Notes under the pieces: generated by a model
The model's database searches: none
What the model was told of the DNA's origin: nothing
The model's input: only the letters and a program-made list of their open reading frames with translations
Position numbers and translations under genes: made by a program
Source of the DNA: Mycobacterium sp. PSTR-4-N
GTDB taxonomy: Bacteria; Actinomycetota; Actinomycetes; Mycobacteriales; Mycobacteriaceae
Assembly (NCBI RefSeq): GCF_022348085.1
Contig: NZ_JAKRFN010000001.1
Coordinates: 248,001 to 312,000, forward strand
Reading direction: 5' to 3'
Length of the DNA: 64,000 nt
In this document: positions 54,966-64,000 of the stretch, piece after piece
Layout of the letters: each line of letters begins with the position of its first letter
Numbering within the stretch: the stretch's first letter is position 1

Positions 54966-56216
54966 TCAGGCGGCCAGATCCCGCTGTTGCAGGACGGCGG
55001 CCTTGCGCGCCCGCCGGCGGGCGCGGACCGCGGCGATCGCAGACTTCAACCCACGCCGCTCGGCCGGCGCCAGATCGACGAACATCCGCTCGCTGCGCGT
55101 CTCCGGCGCATCGTCTGCGGTGTCACTCAGGAACCGGTCGGGCAGAGACAGTTTCGCGATGGTGCGCCACGACTTGCCGTACTGCACCAGGAACGAGCCC
55201 GTCGTGTACGGCAGGTCGTACTTGTCGCAGATCTCGCGGACCCGAAGCGACATCTCGTAGTACCGGTTGCTCGGCAGATCCGGGAACAGATGGTGCTCGA
55301 TCTGATGGCACAGGTTGCCGCTCATGAAGCGCAGCACGGGGCCGTTCTTGAAGTTGGCACTGCCCAGCATCTGCCGCAGGTACCACTCACCGCGTGTCTC
55401 GCCGACCATGTCGGTTTTCGTGAACTTCTCTGCGCCATCGGGGAAATGACCGCAGAAGATCACCGCGTTGGCCCACACGTTGCGGATGACGTTGGCCATC
55501 GCGTTGGCCTTCAGCGTGGACGTGAACGACGCCCTGGGAGACAGCGAGGTCAGCGCGGGCCACAGCGCGTAGTCCTTGGCGACCTGGTGGCCCGCCTTGA
55601 TGCCGAACTCCTTGACGCGGACCATCGTGGCCCGGCGATCGTCGCGGCCCTTGAAGATCTTGCCCAGCTCGAGATGCTGCAGCCCCACACCCCACTCGAA
55701 GGCCACACACAGCAAGGTGTTGAAGAACAGGTTGGCGAGGTTCATCGGCGTCCAGCGCTGATCGCGGGTGACGCGGATGACGCCGTAGCCCACGTCGTCG
55801 TCCATGCCGAGGATGTTCGTGTACTTGTGGTGCATGAAGTTGTGGGTGAAGCGCCAGTGCTTGGAGGCGCCGCTCATGTCCCACTCCCACGACGAGGAGT
55901 GGATCTCGGGATCGTTCATCCAATCCCACTGGCCGTGCATGACGTTGTGGCCGATCTCCATGTTCTCGACGATCTTGGCCACGCCCAACGTCGTCGCGCC
56001 GGCCCACCAGTAAGCGCGCTTGGAGCTGCCGGCCAACATCAGCCGACCGGCGACCTCGAGGCCGCGCTGGAACGCGATGGTGCGGCGGATGTAGCGCGCG
56101 TCGCGCGCCCCGCGGGAGTCTTCGATGTCCTGCCTGATCGCGTCGAGTTCACGCGTGAGGCCTTCTATGTCCGAGTCCGACAGATGTGCGAACTCCGGTA
56201 CGTCGGTTACTGCCAT
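54966..56216 (-). CDS. desA3: Acyl-CoA delta-9 desaturase DesA3
   Basis: A 416-residue membrane di-iron desaturase making oleate from stearoyl-CoA. All three histidine boxes are present: EIGHNVMHGQWDW, THNFMHHKYTNI and CHQIEHHLFPDLPSN. Two hydrophobic regions are seen (YWWAGATTLGVAKI, LFFNTLLCVAFEWGVGLQHL). The C-terminal tail is basic (AAVRARRRARKAAVLQQ); in M. tuberculosis tail residues influence turnover. The gene follows its probable electron donor on the same strand, and its own upstream gap carries palindromic operators. ATG 56216 is preferred (AGGAGGG upstream) over TTG 56225. Confidence 0.95.
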   Translation of the reverse strand: MAVTDVPEFAHLSDSDIEGLTRELDAIRQDIEDSRGARDARYIRRTIAFQRGLEVAGRLMLAGSSKRAYWWAGATTLGVAKIVENMEIGHNVMHGQWDWMNDPEIHSSSWEWDMSGASKHWRFTHNFMHHKYTNILGMDDDVGYGVIRVTRDQRWTPMNLANLFFNTLLCVAFEWGVGLQHLELGKIFKGRDDRRATMVRVKEFGIKAGHQVAKDYALWPALTSLSPRASFTSTLKANAMANVIRNVWANAVIFCGHFPDGAEKFTKTDMVGETRGEWYLRQMLGSANFKNGPVLRFMSGNLCHQIEHHLFPDLPSNRYYEMSLRVREICDKYDLPYTTGSFLVQYGKSWRTIAKLSLPDRFLSDTADDAPETRSERMFVDLAPAERRGLKSAIAAVRARRRARKAAVLQQRDLAA

Positions 56217-56242
56217 GGGTTCCAACCCTCCTCTCGCATACC

Positions 56243-56275
56243 TACGCTAGCGTAACCTACGAATGCGTAGGTTAC
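56243..56275 (-). promoter_or_regulatory. Tandem palindromic operator upstream of desA3
   Basis: TACGCTAGCGTA (56243-56254) is a perfect palindrome that overlaps a second one: arms GTAACCTACG (56252-56261) and CGTAGGTTAC (56266-56275) around 4 bp. It starts 26 bp upstream of the desA3 ATG. This looks like a TetR-type operator that would block desA3 transcription. Confidence 0.7.
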
Positions 56276-56288
56276 TAGCCGGTAAAGC

Positions 56289-57428
56289 TCATACGTCCAG
56301 TGTGCAGTCACCCGACGCCGCCGAGACGCAGGTCTGCACTCGACTGCCGGGTTCGTGCTCGACGCCTGTTCTCAAATCCTTCACATGCCCGTCGAGCAGG
56401 CCCACGACACATGACTGGCAGATGCCCATCCGGCACCCGAACGGCATCTGGATGCCGGCCGCCTCACCTGCGTCCATCAGCGAGGTCGCACCGTCGACGA
56501 CGACGTCCTTGTCGGCGCGGGCGAACGTGACGGTGCCGCCGCTGCCGTGTCCGCCTCGCGTGACCGCGAACCGCTCGAGGTGCAGCCGGTCGGGGGTTCC
56601 GGCGGCCACCCATGTGCGCTCCGCCGCTTCGAGCATCGCCTCCGGCCCGCACGCCCAGGTCTGCCGCGCCCGCCAGTCGGGCACGACCTCGTCCAGGCGG
56701 GCGAGGTCCAGCCGGCCCTGGCTGCGGGTGGTCCGCAACACGAGTTCGTAGCCCTGGTGGCGGTAGGCCATCGCGGACAGTTCCTCGGCGAACATCACGT
56801 CCGACTCGGTCGGTGCGGAGTGCACGTGCACCACGTTACCGAGTTGGCCGCGCCGACTCAGGGTGCGCAGCATCGCGATCACCGGAGTGATGCCCGAGCC
56901 GGCGGTGAGGAACAGCACGGACGCGGGAGCCGGGTCCGGCATGACGAAGTTGCCTTGCGGCGCAGCCAATCTCACGATGGTGCCGGGTTCGACGCCACCG
57001 ACGAGATGGCTGGACAGGAACCCCTCGGGCATCGCCTTGACGGTGATCGTGATGGTGCGCGAACCCTTGCTGGTGACGGGGCTGCTGGTCAATGAGTAGG
57101 ACCGCCACCGCCACCGGCCGTCGACCAGCAGGCCGATGCCGATGTACTGACCGGCCTCGTAGTCGAACGAGAAGCCCCACCCCGGCTTGATGACGAGGGT
57201 GGCCGAGTCGACGGTCTCCCGCCGCACCTCCAGCACGCGGCCGCGCAGTTCCCGCGCCGACCACAGCGGGTTGGCCAGCTTGAGGTAGTCGTCGGGCAGC
57301 AGCGGCGTGGTGATGCGGCCGGCGACTGTGCGCAAGAGATGCAGCCCGGGCCGCTCGTGTGCTCCGGCGACAGTCGGCCGCACGGTGTCGGCGACATTGG
57401 CCGTCGATTTGATCGTTGTCTTGGCCAT
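56289..57428 (-). CDS. Flavin/2Fe-2S ferredoxin-type oxidoreductase, electron donor to DesA3
   Basis: A 379-residue NADPH reductase. A flavin domain ([23 protein letters not shown]) is followed by the NAD(P) domain ([33 protein letters not shown]) and a C-terminal plant-type 2Fe-2S ferredoxin with C-R-M-G-I-C-Q-S-C and a final Cys in [10 protein letters not shown]. The counterpart Rv3230c is shown to supply electrons to DesA3. ATG 57428 follows CAGGAG. The gene lies 72 bp upstream of desA3 and has an operator matching that of desA3 in its own promoter. Confidence 0.94.
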   Translation of the reverse strand: MAKTTIKSTANVADTVRPTVAGAHERPGLHLLRTVAGRITTPLLPDDYLKLANPLWSARELRGRVLEVRRETVDSATLVIKPGWGFSFDYEAGQYIGIGLLVDGRWRWRSYSLTSSPVTSKGSRTITITVKAMPEGFLSSHLVGGVEPGTIVRLAAPQGNFVMPDPAPASVLFLTAGSGITPVIAMLRTLSRRGQLGNVVHVHSAPTESDVMFAEELSAMAYRHQGYELVLRTTRSQGRLDLARLDEVVPDWRARQTWACGPEAMLEAAERTWVAAGTPDRLHLERFAVTRGGHGSGGTVTFARADKDVVVDGATSLMDAGEAAGIQMPFGCRMGICQSCVVGLLDGHVKDLRTGVEHEPGSRVQTCVSAASGDCTLDV

Positions 57429-57459
57429 GGAAACTCCTGCCGAGTCGCTGTTGCTCGAC

Positions 57460-57488
57460 CTACGGTACCGTAACTTACGGAACCGTAG
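57460..57488 (-). promoter_or_regulatory. Palindromic operator upstream of the DesA3 reductase gene
   Basis: Arms CTACGGTACCGTAA (57460-57473) and TTACGGAACCGTAG (57475-57488) pair with one mismatch around a single base; TACGGTACCGTA inside is itself palindromic. It aligns base by base with the desA3 operator (TACG-TA-CGTAAC-TACG-A--CGTAG). Confidence 0.7.
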
Positions 57489-57496
57489 CCAGTCCA

Positions 57497-57994
57497 TCAC
57501 AGCAGCTCGAGCAGGAAGGGCAGCTCCTGCGCCGCGTACCAGGCCAGATCGTGGTCCTGTGCGTCTCCCACCGTCAGCTCGGCATCCTCATCGCCGAGAT
57601 CCGCCTCGTCGACGGCCGAAACAGCCGCCGACACCGCGGACTCTGCGGCGGCGTTGTCGACGTACGCAGCGATCACCTTCCCGAGCGCGATCTCACCCGC
57701 CACGCGCACCACCGCATCGTCGAGGTCCGGCCGCAGGGTGATGTCGTCGGCGTCGACTTCGAGCACCGCCCGCCGGCTCGGCAACGCGGTCTCCCCCTCG
57801 TCGCCGAGCAACCGCAGCGACGCCAGCGCGGCATCGCGCAGCGCGACGTCGGCCAGTTCCTCTTCGTCGCCTTCGGCATAGGCCTCCCGCAGCGTGGGAG
57901 TCACCGCGAACGCGGTGCCGTTGACGGGACGCAGGGTTCCGTCGGCCACCAGCCTCTGCAGCATGGTCAGGGTCGCGGGAACGAAGACGCGCAC
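57497..57994 (-). CDS. DUF6912-type protein of unknown function
   Basis: A 165-residue acidic actinobacterial protein (Rv3231c type). It opens [20 protein letters not shown] and has [20 protein letters not shown] and [20 protein letters not shown], alternating strands and helices without a recognised catalytic motif. GTG 57994 is chosen because homologues start at this VRVFVPAT. Its stop lies 9 bp from the reductase operator, so that operator may also affect read-through from this gene. Confidence 0.8.
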   Translation of the reverse strand: MRVFVPATLTMLQRLVADGTLRPVNGTAFAVTPTLREAYAEGDEEELADVALRDAALASLRLLGDEGETALPSRRAVLEVDADDITLRPDLDDAVVRVAGEIALGKVIAAYVDNAAAESAVSAAVSAVDEADLGDEDAELTVGDAQDHDLAWYAAQELPFLLELL

Positions 57995-58022
57995 TCCGCC
58001 GAGCGTAGTGGCCGCAGCAGCC

Positions 58023-59813
58023 TCAGGTGCTCGACGGCGCGGCTGACTCGCGTCCGTTCGTCGCGTCGCCGTCGGTGGAGCGGTTCGGATCCGGTTCGAC
58101 GGAGATGATGAAGTCGTCACCGTGTTTGGTGACGCCGGCGACCACCGCGCTGTCGACCACCTCGGCGGCATATGCACGACGAAGGATCTTCGGGTCCCGG
58201 CGCAGATCCTTCAGTAGGGCCACCGCCATCGCCACCATCACCAGCAGGAACGGCAGCGCCGCGATGATCGTGATCGTCTGCAGACCGTTGAGGGCGTCTT
58301 CGCCGCCCACCAGGAGCATCACCGCAGCCACCGCACCGGTCGCCACACCCCAGAAGATCACGGTGCCCCGGCTGGGGTGAATGGTGCCCTTCTGCGACAG
58401 CGAGCCCATCACGATCGACGCGGCGTCGGCGCCGGAGACGAAGAAGATCGCGACCAGGATCATCACCACGATGCTGGCGATGATCGCGATCGGATACTGG
58501 TCCAGCAGCGTGAACAACTGCTCCTCGACACCGCCCTGCCCCGCGAGGTCGGTTCCGTTCTGCTGCACGTTGATCGCCGCACCACCGAAGATCGCGAACC
58601 AGACCAGGGACACCACGCTCGGCACCACCAGCACCCCCGCCACGAACTGACGGATGGTGCGGCCCCGCGAGATTCGCGCGATGAACATGCCGACGAACGG
58701 CGTCCACGAGACCCACCAGGCCCAGTAGAAGATCGTCCACGACTGCAGCCAGGTGTCCACCGCGCCACCCTCGGCGCCGGTGCGCGCCGACATCATGTTC
58801 AGGTCGGCGAAGTAGCTCCCCAGCGAGGTCGGCAGCAGGTTGAGAATGAAAACCGTTGGGCCGACGACGAAGACGAAGACGGCCAGCAGCACGGCCAGCA
58901 CCATGTTGATGTTCGACAGCCACTGGATGCCGCGCGACACCCCCGACACCGCCGACAACACGAAGCACACGGTGAGCACGCTGATGATGACGATCAGAAT
59001 CGCGTTGCCGGTCTCCCCGATTCCGGCGACGATCTGCAGGCCGCTGCGAATCTGCAAGGCGCCCAACCCCAGTGAGGCTGCTGACCCGAACAGCGTGGCG
59101 AAGATCGCCAGCATGTCGATGACCTTGCCCCACGACCCGTTGGCCCGGCTCCCGAGCAGCGGCTCGAACGCCGAACTGATCAGCTGCAGACGGCCTTTGC
59201 GGTAGACGCCGTAGGCGATGGCCAGGCCGACGACGGCATAGATCGCCCACGGGTGCAGCGTCCAGTGGAACAGCGTGGTGGCCATCGCGTGCTGCACGGC
59301 CTCGGGATTGCCCTCGGCACCGGTTCCGGGGGGCGGTGTGACGAAGTGCGTGAGCGGTTCTGCGACACCGAAGAACATCAGGCCGATACCCATGCCGGCG
59401 CTGAACATCATTGCCACCCAGGAGATGCCGTTGAACTCCGGCGGCTCGTCATCGCGGCCCAGCGGGATGGTGCCGTAGCGTCCGAGCGCGAGATAGAGAA
59501 CGAAGACGACGAAGCCGGTGCTGGTGAGCACGAACAGCCAACCGGTCTTGTCCATCACCCAGGTCAGTGCGGTCTGGGCGACGCCGGCCAGCGAGTCGGT
59601 GCTGACGAAGCCCCACGACAGGAACGCCAGCGCGATGACAGCGGTGACACCGAACACGGCCCAGTCGACGCCGCGGGAGCGGGTGAGGTGTCCTTCTTCG
59701 ACGGGCACATCGAGCACCGGGTGAGCGATCGGGATGGGACCGGTGTCCGTGGAATCCTTGCCGCCCGCCACGCCCGTCGTCAGTTCGTCTTCTGAAGTCG
59801 ACATCTCAGACAT
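58023..59813 (-). CDS. BCCT-family betaine/choline/carnitine transporter
   Basis: A 596-residue transporter with about 12 transmembrane helices and cytoplasmic tails at both ends. The substrate-site region shows TLFHWTLHPWAIYAVVGLA and the family signature FYWAWWVSWTPFVGMFIARI followed by SRGRTIRQF. The acidic N-terminus and the C-terminal tail (about 70 residues with DDFIISVEPDPN) may sense osmotic change. Na+-coupled uptake of glycine betaine or choline for osmoprotection is the likely role. ATG 59813 follows GGAGTCGGAG; other ATGs are at 59840 and 59804. From memory, M. tuberculosis has no transporter gene here. Confidence 0.93.
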   Translation of the reverse strand: MSEMSTSEDELTTGVAGGKDSTDTGPIPIAHPVLDVPVEEGHLTRSRGVDWAVFGVTAVIALAFLSWGFVSTDSLAGVAQTALTWVMDKTGWLFVLTSTGFVVFVLYLALGRYGTIPLGRDDEPPEFNGISWVAMMFSAGMGIGLMFFGVAEPLTHFVTPPPGTGAEGNPEAVQHAMATTLFHWTLHPWAIYAVVGLAIAYGVYRKGRLQLISSAFEPLLGSRANGSWGKVIDMLAIFATLFGSAASLGLGALQIRSGLQIVAGIGETGNAILIVIISVLTVCFVLSAVSGVSRGIQWLSNINMVLAVLLAVFVFVVGPTVFILNLLPTSLGSYFADLNMMSARTGAEGGAVDTWLQSWTIFYWAWWVSWTPFVGMFIARISRGRTIRQFVAGVLVVPSVVSLVWFAIFGGAAINVQQNGTDLAGQGGVEEQLFTLLDQYPIAIIASIVVMILVAIFFVSGADAASIVMGSLSQKGTIHPSRGTVIFWGVATGAVAAVMLLVGGEDALNGLQTITIIAALPFLLVMVAMAVALLKDLRRDPKILRRAYAAEVVDSAVVAGVTKHGDDFIISVEPDPNRSTDGDATNGRESAAPSST

Positions 59814-59864
59814 TCGACTCCGACTCGGAGCAGTCGTCAAATCCCGTCCCCGGTCACCGGCCGG

Positions 59865-61274
59865 CTATCGGGCGGCTTCGGTCAGTTCGTCGAGCGCCTC
59901 ACGCATCAGATCGGGCAGCATGTCGACGTCGCTCATCGCGTCCCGGTCGGCGTTGATGCCGAAGTACAACGTCCCGTTGTAGGACGTGACGCCGATCGCC
60001 AGTGCCTGGTTGTGCAGTAGCGGGGGTACCGCATACGTCTCGAGGAGCTTGGCCCCGGCGATGTACATCTGCTTCTGCGCGCCGGGGGCGTTGGTGATCA
60101 GCAGGTTGAACTGTCGGGCCGAGAAGCTGGTGGCCACCCGGATGCCCATCGCGTGCAGGGTCGGCGGCGCGAAACCCGACAGTGTGATGATGCTGCGGGC
60201 GTCGACCAGCGCGCCCGCCGTGGGGTGCGATTCGGTGGCATGCGCGATCTGGGACAACCGGACGACGGCATTCCCTTCGCCGACGGGCAGGTCGATCAGG
60301 AACGGCGCGACGTCGCCGATGGGTTGCCCGGGGCCCGACGAGTCGCTCTCGGTCTCGGGGTAGACCGACATCGGGGCCATGGCACGCACGGTGGTGGTCG
60401 CGGTGACGGGTTCCCCGCGCGAGAGCAGCCAGTTGCGCAGCGCCCCGGCGACGACGGCGAGCACCACGTCGTTGATGTCGCAGTCGTAGCGCGCCCGCAC
60501 CATCCGGAACTCGTCGAGGTCGGCAGAGGCGACCGAGAATCGCCGGTTGCGGGACACCGTGGTGTTCAGCGGGCTGCTCGGCGCGGTGCCGCGGGCGACG
60601 ATGCGGGCGGCGTCGGCTGCTCGCCGGCCCAGCTCGACGAGCTGGCCGGTGTTGGTGACCGCCTCGGTCAGCGCCGAGCGCACCGCGGCCGCCTGCTGAG
60701 TGGGCCGGGCGATCCATTCGCCGAGCGCGCCGAGCAGCAGTTGGCGGTCCGACGGTTCACGTCCCGGGATCCAGATATCCTCGTCGAACTCGGGCTGCTT
60801 CTGCGTGCGGTCGGCGATGACGTGCCCGATCTCCAGCGCCGTCATACCGTTCACCAGGGCCTGATGCGATTTCGTGTAGATCGCCAGCCGGTTCTTCGCC
60901 AACCCCTCGACCAGGTACATCTCCCACAGCGGCCGGGACTTGTCGAGGGGCCGGGAGCCGAGTCGGGCGACCAGCTCGTGCAGTTGCGCATCGCTGCCCG
61001 GGGACGGCAGCGCCGAGCGCCGGATGTGGTAGGTGATGTCGAAGTCGCGGTCGTCGATCCACACGGGCCGGGCGAGCCCGAAGCTGACCTCGCGAACCTT
61101 CTGCCGGTACCGGGGAATCTGGGGCAGGCGCTGTTCCACGGTCGCCAGCAGCGTCTCGTAGCTCAGGCCGTTGCGCGGTTTGCGGATGATCTGCAGTGAC
61201 CCGACGTACATCGGGGTGGCCGAGTTCTCCAGCCGGAAGAACGACGAGTCGGACGACGACAACCTGGTCACCAC
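59865..61274 (-). CDS. WS/DGAT-family acyltransferase homologue with altered active site
   Basis: A 469-residue protein of the wax ester synthase/diacylglycerol acyltransferase family. The family frame is complete: SSFFRLENSATPMYVGSLQI, PLDKSRPLWEMYLVEGL, CDINDVVLAVVAGALRNWL and LLITNAPGAQKQMYIAGAK. The catalytic HHxxxDG motif instead reads HQALVNG (residues 137-143): the second His is Gln and the Asp is Asn. If that holds, triacylglycerol or wax ester synthesis is doubtful and a non-catalytic or changed role is likely. It sits in the tgs3 (Rv3233c/Rv3234c) region, where M. tuberculosis has a split gene. The start is upstream of GTCACC at 61274. Confidence 0.88.
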   Translation of the reverse strand: MVTRLSSSDSSFFRLENSATPMYVGSLQIIRKPRNGLSYETLLATVEQRLPQIPRYRQKVREVSFGLARPVWIDDRDFDITYHIRRSALPSPGSDAQLHELVARLGSRPLDKSRPLWEMYLVEGLAKNRLAIYTKSHQALVNGMTALEIGHVIADRTQKQPEFDEDIWIPGREPSDRQLLLGALGEWIARPTQQAAAVRSALTEAVTNTGQLVELGRRAADAARIVARGTAPSSPLNTTVSRNRRFSVASADLDEFRMVRARYDCDINDVVLAVVAGALRNWLLSRGEPVTATTTVRAMAPMSVYPETESDSSGPGQPIGDVAPFLIDLPVGEGNAVVRLSQIAHATESHPTAGALVDARSIITLSGFAPPTLHAMGIRVATSFSARQFNLLITNAPGAQKQMYIAGAKLLETYAVPPLLHNQALAIGVTSYNGTLYFGINADRDAMSDVDMLPDLMREALDELTEAAR

Positions 61275-61439
61275 TGCCGCGTCGCCCCCTCACTGTGCAT
61301 TCGAGACGCCTCACGGTAACGGCATGGGTGCCGGTGGCGCATAACGGGTGCACAGAGGGGTCGGCCGGCCGTGTCATCATCGACAGGTCTGCGACTCTCC
61401 AGCAGACGCGCCATCCTCGCCGACTGCTGGAGAACCGTC

Positions 61440-61931
61440 ATGACCTCAACGTCCCTATCCTCGCCCACCTGGGTCACCTCACCGGTGATCGACTGCGAAC
61501 CCGCCCCGGCACCGGTGGGCCAGCCGTGCCCCACCCCGTCGGGGTCGTCTCTGCACCGGGTCCGTGACGGGGCCCGCCCGCACCGGCCCGCCCCGCGGGA
61601 AGCGCCGCCCCCGAAGTCGGCCGTGATGTTCGCCGAGGCCGCCCTGCTGCAGACGATCGAGGTGATCGACCGACGCCGGCCCGTGGCGCAACTGCGGCCG
61701 CTGATGACGCCGGCACTGATCGACCGCGTTCTGACACGGGCCCGCGCTCCGCGTACGGGCAGCGCGACGCTGCATCGGGTGCGCGTGCGTGCCGTGCACA
61801 GCGGCCCCGGTGAGCCGACGGCGGCGGAGGTGTTCGCCTCGTTCAGCCGGTCCGGCCGCGTCCATGCGATCGCCGCGCGCATCGAGCGCCACGGCGACGC
61901 GTGGCGGATGGTGGCGCTGCAGATCGGCTAG
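61440..61931 (+). CDS. Rv3235-family protein
   Basis: A 163-residue actinobacterial protein. The first 60 residues are Pro/Ser-rich and disordered (SLHRVRDGARPHRPAPREAP). The folded part FAEAALLQTIEVIDRRRPVAQ and VFASFSRSGRVHAIAARIER with DAWRMVALQIG at the C-terminus matches the Rv3235 family; its wider fold may be like the ribosome-silencing or CsoR-size small domains, but this is uncertain. ATG 61440 follows CTGGAG. It converges on secA1, which ends 18 bp downstream. Role unknown. Confidence 0.8.
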   Translation: MTSTSLSSPTWVTSPVIDCEPAPAPVGQPCPTPSGSSLHRVRDGARPHRPAPREAPPPKSAVMFAEAALLQTIEVIDRRRPVAQLRPLMTPALIDRVLTRARAPRTGSATLHRVRVRAVHSGPGEPTAAEVFASFSRSGRVHAIAARIERHGDAWRMVALQIG

Positions 61932-61949
61932 GCGGACGATCCGACCCGG

Positions 61950-64000
61950 TCAGCGCCGACGGGCGTGCTTGCCGGACTTCTGCGCGCGGGCGGCCTCCCG
62001 GCGTTCGCGGCGCGTGGTGCCGCCGCCGGGTTTGGTGCTGCCCCCGCCGCCACCGGACCGCTTGACCTCTGCCGAGCCGTCCTCCGACGGTCCGGTGTAG
62101 ACCAGTGGCGGCTGGCCGTCGCCGTCGATCCCCTTGGCGCGCAACGGGTTCGGCCGCTCCTTGGTCGCCACACCACCCTGTTCCTGCGCGGCCGCGGCCG
62201 CGGCGGCGAAGTCAGCGAGCCCGGGCGGCGCCGCGACCGGCGCGACAGCCGGCTGCGGGGAGGCCTCGACCTGCACGTTGAACAGGAAGCCGACCGACTC
62301 CTCTTTCATGCCGTCGAGCATGCCGATGAACATGTCGAAGCCCTCGCGCGCGTACTCGACCTCCGGACGCTGCTGGGCAAGCCCGCGCAGGCCGATGCCC
62401 TCGCGCAGGTAGTCCATCTCGTAGAGGTGTTCGCGCCACTTGCGGTCGAGGACGTTGAGCAGCACGTTGCGCTCGAGCTGGCGCATCGCTCCTTCTCCGG
62501 CGAGCGACTCGATCTCGGCTTCGCGCTCCGCGTAGGCGCGTTCGGCGTCGGCGATCAGGGCGTCGAGCAGTTCCTTGCGGGTGAGTTCGCCCGGCTCCCC
62601 CACGGCGTCGGAGTCGATCAGATCGTGGTGGTCGATGCCGACGGGATAGAGCTGACGCAGGCTCTCCCACAGCTTCTCGAGGTCCCAGTCCTCGGAGTAG
62701 CCCTCGGCGGTGGCACCGTCGACGTAGGCGGTGATGACGTCGACGAGCATGGTGTGGGCCTGCTCGGCGAGGTTCTCGCCTTCCAGGATGCGGCGGCGCT
62801 CGGCGTAGATGACCTTGCGCTGCTGGTTCATCACCTCGTCGTACTTGAGGACTTCCTTGCGGATGTCGAAGTTCTGTTGCTCGACCTGCGTCTGCGCGCT
62901 CTTGATGGCGCGGGAGACCATCTTGGCCTCGATCGGCACGTCGTCGGGCAGGTTCAGCCGGGTGAGCAGCGTCTCCAGCGTCGCGCCGTTGAAGCGGCGC
63001 ATCAGCTCGTCGGCGAGCGACAGGTAGAAGCGGGACTCACCGGGGTCGCCTTGGCGGCCGGAGCGGCCGCGCAGCTGGTTGTCGATACGACGGGATTCGT
63101 GCCGTTCGGTGCCGAGCACGTACAGCCCGCCCGCGGCGACGACGTCCTTGGCTTCGGCGGCGACCTGCGCCTTGACCGCCGGCAGCTCCTCGTGCCACGC
63201 CGCTTCGTACTCTTCAGGGGTCTCGATGGGGTCGAGACCACGCTGACGCAACTGGCGGTCCAGCAGGTAGTCGACGTTGCCGCCGAGCACGATGTCGGTG
63301 CCGCGGCCGGCCATGTTGGTGGCCACGGTGACCGCGCCGATGCGGCCCGCCTCGGCGATGATGCCGGCTTCCTGCTCGTGGTACTTCGCGTTGAGCACGT
63401 TGTGCGGGATGCGGCGCTTCTCGAACTGCCGGGCCAGGAACTCCGAGCGCTCCACGCTCGTCGTACCGATCAGCACCGGCTGGCCCTTCTCATAGCGCTC
63501 GGTGACGTCGTCGACGACCGCGATGAACTTGGCTTCCTCGGTCTTGTAGATCAGGTCGGACTGGTCGGTGCGGATCATCGGCTTGTTGGTCGGGATCGGC
63601 ACCACGCCGAGCTTGTAGATCTCGTGCAGCTCGGCGGCCTCGGTCTCGGCAGTGCCGGTCATTCCCGCGAGCTTGTCGTACATACGGAAGTAGTTCTGCA
63701 GCGTCACGGTCGCGACGGTCTGGTTCTCCGCCTTGATCTCGACGTGCTCCTTGGCCTCGATGGCCTGGTGCAGACCCTCGTTGTAGCGGCGACCCACGAG
63801 CATGCGGCCGGTGAACTCGTCGACGATGAGGACCTCGCCGTTGCGCACGATGTAGTGCTTGTCGCGCTCGAACAGCTCCTTGGCCTTCAGCGCGTTGTTG
63901 AGGTAGCTGACCAGCGGCGAGTTGGCTGCTTCGTACAGGTTCTCGATGCCGAGCTGGTCTTCGACGAACGAGACGCCCGCCTCGTGTACGCCGACGGTGC
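61950..64000 (-). CDS. secA1: Preprotein translocase ATPase SecA1, C-terminal part (start outside window)
   Basis: The frame is open to the last base of the window; about 683 codons are present and the N-terminus lies beyond 64000. It is the motor that drives preproteins through SecYEG. Visible are the first-strand motifs [11 protein letters not shown] and [16 protein letters not shown], second-motor motifs [17 protein letters not shown] and [20 protein letters not shown], and the helical scaffold [20 protein letters not shown]. The C-terminal tail is Gly- and Arg-rich ([16 protein letters not shown]), without the zinc-binding CxCxSG motif of E. coli SecA. It is convergent with the Rv3235-like gene. 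Confidence 0.96.
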   Translation of the reverse strand, partial: TVGVHEAGVSFVEDQLGIENLYEAANSPLVSYLNNALKAKELFERDKHYIVRNGEVLIVDEFTGRMLVGRRYNEGLHQAIEAKEHVEIKAENQTVATVTLQNYFRMYDKLAGMTGTAETEAAELHEIYKLGVVPIPTNKPMIRTDQSDLIYKTEEAKFIAVVDDVTERYEKGQPVLIGTTSVERSEFLARQFEKRRIPHNVLNAKYHEQEAGIIAEAGRIGAVTVATNMAGRGTDIVLGGNVDYLLDRQLRQRGLDPIETPEEYEAAWHEELPAVKAQVAAEAKDVVAAGGLYVLGTERHESRRIDNQLRGRSGRQGDPGESRFYLSLADELMRRFNGATLETLLTRLNLPDDVPIEAKMVSRAIKSAQTQVEQQNFDIRKEVLKYDEVMNQQRKVIYAERRRILEGENLAEQAHTMLVDVITAYVDGATAEGYSEDWDLEKLWESLRQLYPVGIDHHDLIDSDAVGEPGELTRKELLDALIADAERAYAEREAEIESLAGEGAMRQLERNVLLNVLDRKWREHLYEMDYLREGIGLRGLAQQRPEVEYAREGFDMFIGMLDGMKEESVGFLFNVQVEASPQPAVAPVAAPPGLADFAAAAAAAQEQGGVATKERPNPLRAKGIDGDGQPPLVYTGPSEDGSAEVKRSGGGGGSTKPGGGTTRRERREAARAQKSGKHARRR

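Overview
The window is high-GC actinobacterial DNA. Gene content and order point to a mycobacterium, most likely a fast-growing environmental species (Mycolicibacterium type). From about 7.9 kb to the right edge the order matches, from memory, the M. tuberculosis segment Rv3193c-Rv3240c almost gene by gene: UPF0182, PDZ-Lon protease, DUF2342, cyclodehydratase-like, UbiB-like, whiB7, uvrD2, mycoredoxin, nudC, K+ channel, adnB/adnA, lipV, ATL, moeZ, rhlE, parA-like, entC, whiB1, pdtaS, TB7.3, rshA/sigH, aroA, rsgA, desA3 and its reductase, a WS/DGAT, and secA1 at the end. No database was searched; names rest on motifs, lengths and this order.

Region 1 (1-7.9 kb) is accessory. It holds the 3' part of a quinone-oxidoreductase-like gene, a multiply frameshifted tyrosine integrase relic, and an IS481-family element whose transposase has an in-frame stop. 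The IS lies directly downstream of an initiator tRNA-Met and is flanked by 14-bp copies of that tRNA's 3' end. A berberine-bridge-type FAD oxidase and a very large SARP/BTAD-AAA regulator follow.

Region 2 (7.9-29 kb) is housekeeping and DNA repair: membrane protein UPF0182, secreted-side proteolysis (PDZ-Lon), the whiB7 intrinsic-resistance regulator with a visible leader (promoter with AT element, uORF, terminator), UvrD2, mycoredoxin-1, NudC, a TrkA-type K+ channel and the AdnAB helicase-nuclease.

Region 3 (29-43 kb) covers sulfur transfer (MoeZ), a putative metzincin-like DUF3152 protein, a TetR regulator, an MmpS-like protein, RhlE, a ParA-like ATPase, isochorismate synthase, an AroQ dehydroquinase and a diacylglycerol-kinase-family enzyme.

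Region 4 (43-48 kb) is a compact stress-signalling cluster: WhiB1, PdtaS, a biotinyl/lipoyl carrier, ribosomal protein bL37, the SigH/RshA thiol-stress pair and YbaK. Region 5 (48-64 kb) contains methyltransferases, an SRAP protein, AroA/RsgA, the DesA3 desaturase with its flavin/2Fe-2S reductase under matching palindromic operators, a BCCT osmolyte transporter, a WS/DGAT homologue with an altered active-site motif, and the C-terminal part of SecA1, cut by the window edge.

Beyond genes, the most notable structures are a 62-bp palindromic repeat present in four intergenic copies, paired near-identical operators upstream of desA3 and its reductase, and the whiB7 leader. I found no CRISPR array, rRNA gene or replication origin.
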